A DNA stretch of 5,295 nucleotides from contig JAQTNZ010000228.1 in NCBI GenBank assembly GCA_028713595.1, positions 1 to 5,295 of the forward strand, read 5' to 3'. The DNA is from Methylovulum sp. (lineage in GTDB: Bacteria; Pseudomonadota; Gammaproteobacteria; Methylococcales; Methylomonadaceae). The notes under the pieces were generated by a model. That model did not search any database, was not told the DNA's origin, and worked only from the letters and a program-made list of their open reading frames with translations. The translations under genes were made by a program, and so were the position numbers. Below are positions 4,700 to 5,295 of the stretch, in pieces; the first letter of the stretch is position 1, and each line of letters opens with the position of its first letter.

Positions 4700-5295
4700 T
4701 TATGAAGAAGCGCCGGGGTTTTTATAGCCGCCGCGATAATCAATCGCCGCTATGCCATAATCCAAGCGCACGACCCATTGGATGCCGTCCATCGTGAAGC
4801 CTTGCTGGCTGGCGAGGAACGGCTCTTGGATGCCGTTGTAAAAAGCCACCTCGATCACGGGGGCGACTAACGGGTCGGCAAACTGGTACCATTCCGTACC
4901 GGTAATGCGTGGCGAGTCGATGATGTTGCTGAACTGGCCGCGCACACGGTTGGGCATTTGCAGCTTGTTGGGCGTGTCAGGGTCGTATTGGGCATCGTTG
5001 ACCACACGGGCAGTGCCGCCCGTGGCCTTGCTGCCCAGCCAGATCACCGGAGTCAAATCCAGAAAATCATTACCGGACACGTCTTTTTGCAAGGACATCG
5101 CCACGCGGCCCTGGTCAACGGAGACGACCGAAACGATAGAGCCAGTGCTGGCCAAGTTGCCGTGGGCAGCGTGGAACAGGGCGATACCGTCAACCATAAG
5201 CGGATTGCTGGCTAACAAGGTGAACACGTCCACGTCAATCGTGCGCTTGGCCGCCATGCCCAAATCTTTGGCGAGGCTTAAAAACGCGCCCAAGT
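4700..5295 (-). CDS. Phage major capsid protein, C-terminal part (prohead protease / capsid fusion type likely)
   Basis: About 198 residues enter from the right edge in one open frame; the start is beyond the window. The pattern is that of the C-terminal half of Mu-like or protease-fused capsid proteins: ALFHAAHGNL around residues 38-47 of the visible part, ADPLVAPVIEVAFYNG and EPFLASQQG (139-165), and DGIQWVVRLDYGIAAIDYRG (169-188) followed by GYKNPGA. In relatives this part follows a ClpP-like prohead protease and scaffold, and the mature chain assembles into a head of HK97 fold. Only the capsid end is visible, so the fused protease is inferred. The frame ends with TAA at 4700-4702, 24 bases before the decoration gene. 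A TTG at 5291-5293 could look like a start but is merely the edge. Confidence 0.8.
   Translation of the reverse strand, partial: LGAFLSLAKDLGMAAKRTIDVDVFTLLASNPLMVDGIALFHAAHGNLASTGSIVSVVSVDQGRVAMSLQKDVSGNDFLDLTPVIWLGSKATGGTARVVNDAQYDPDTPNKLQMPNRVRGQFSNIIDSPRITGTEWYQFADPLVAPVIEVAFYNGIQEPFLASQQGFTMDGIQWVVRLDYGIAAIDYRGGYKNPGASS

Noticed and set aside
4501..4743. 80-codon minus-strand frame crossing the capsid-decoration gene boundary, and the 63-codon frame at 3997-4188
   Set aside because: Both overlap the DUF2190-like gene in another frame, have low-complexity proline- and arginine-rich products and lack start signals.

Overview
The window is the end of a bacterial IS3-family insertion sequence (left) joined to the head-to-tail part of a lambda-like siphovirus prophage (rest). 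Every gene I can support lies on the minus strand, so the prophage reads from high to low coordinates. The host is most likely a gammaproteobacterium. The hint is a hairpin-rich repeat at 822-963 of a kind I remember from Methylococcales, Thiothrix-like and related genomes. That link is recollection and was not tested.

In transcription order the prophage encodes: the C-terminal part of a major capsid protein that enters from the right edge (4700-5295); a DUF2190-type capsid decoration protein with an extra C-terminal beta-rich domain (4010-4675); two small membrane proteins, the second resembling an HP1-type holin (3797-3979 and 3547-3783); a lambda FII-like head-tail joining protein (3255-3566); a gpZ-like minor tail protein (2753-3262); a gp37/gpU-like tail terminator (2328-2756); a small DUF7210-like protein (2070-2318); and a 365-residue tail tube protein (980-2077). 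Apart from the membrane genes, this is the lambda order E-D-FII-Z-U-V. From FII to the tail tube, the genes overlap or nearly touch, and many have G-rich ribosome binding sites, consistent with one late operon.

After the tail tube gene the phage programme breaks down. The 220 bases at 760-979 hold a nested palindromic element, a small extra hairpin and a good ribosome binding site. That site leads into a new reading frame starting at 760. After about 21 codons the frame runs into the putative end of the IS3-family element near 696. By position it should be the tail assembly chaperone gene (lambda gpG place), so the IS appears to have cut the tail operon. No tape measure or later tail gene is visible, and the prophage is probably defective or at least interrupted here.

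The IS carries a complete orfA (318-629) and the first 121 codons of orfB (1-364), which leaves the window on the left. orfB lies in the +1 frame relative to orfA across a run of eight A, which is not the usual -1 arrangement. I found no CRISPR array, tRNA, rRNA or clearly new defence or metabolic system.
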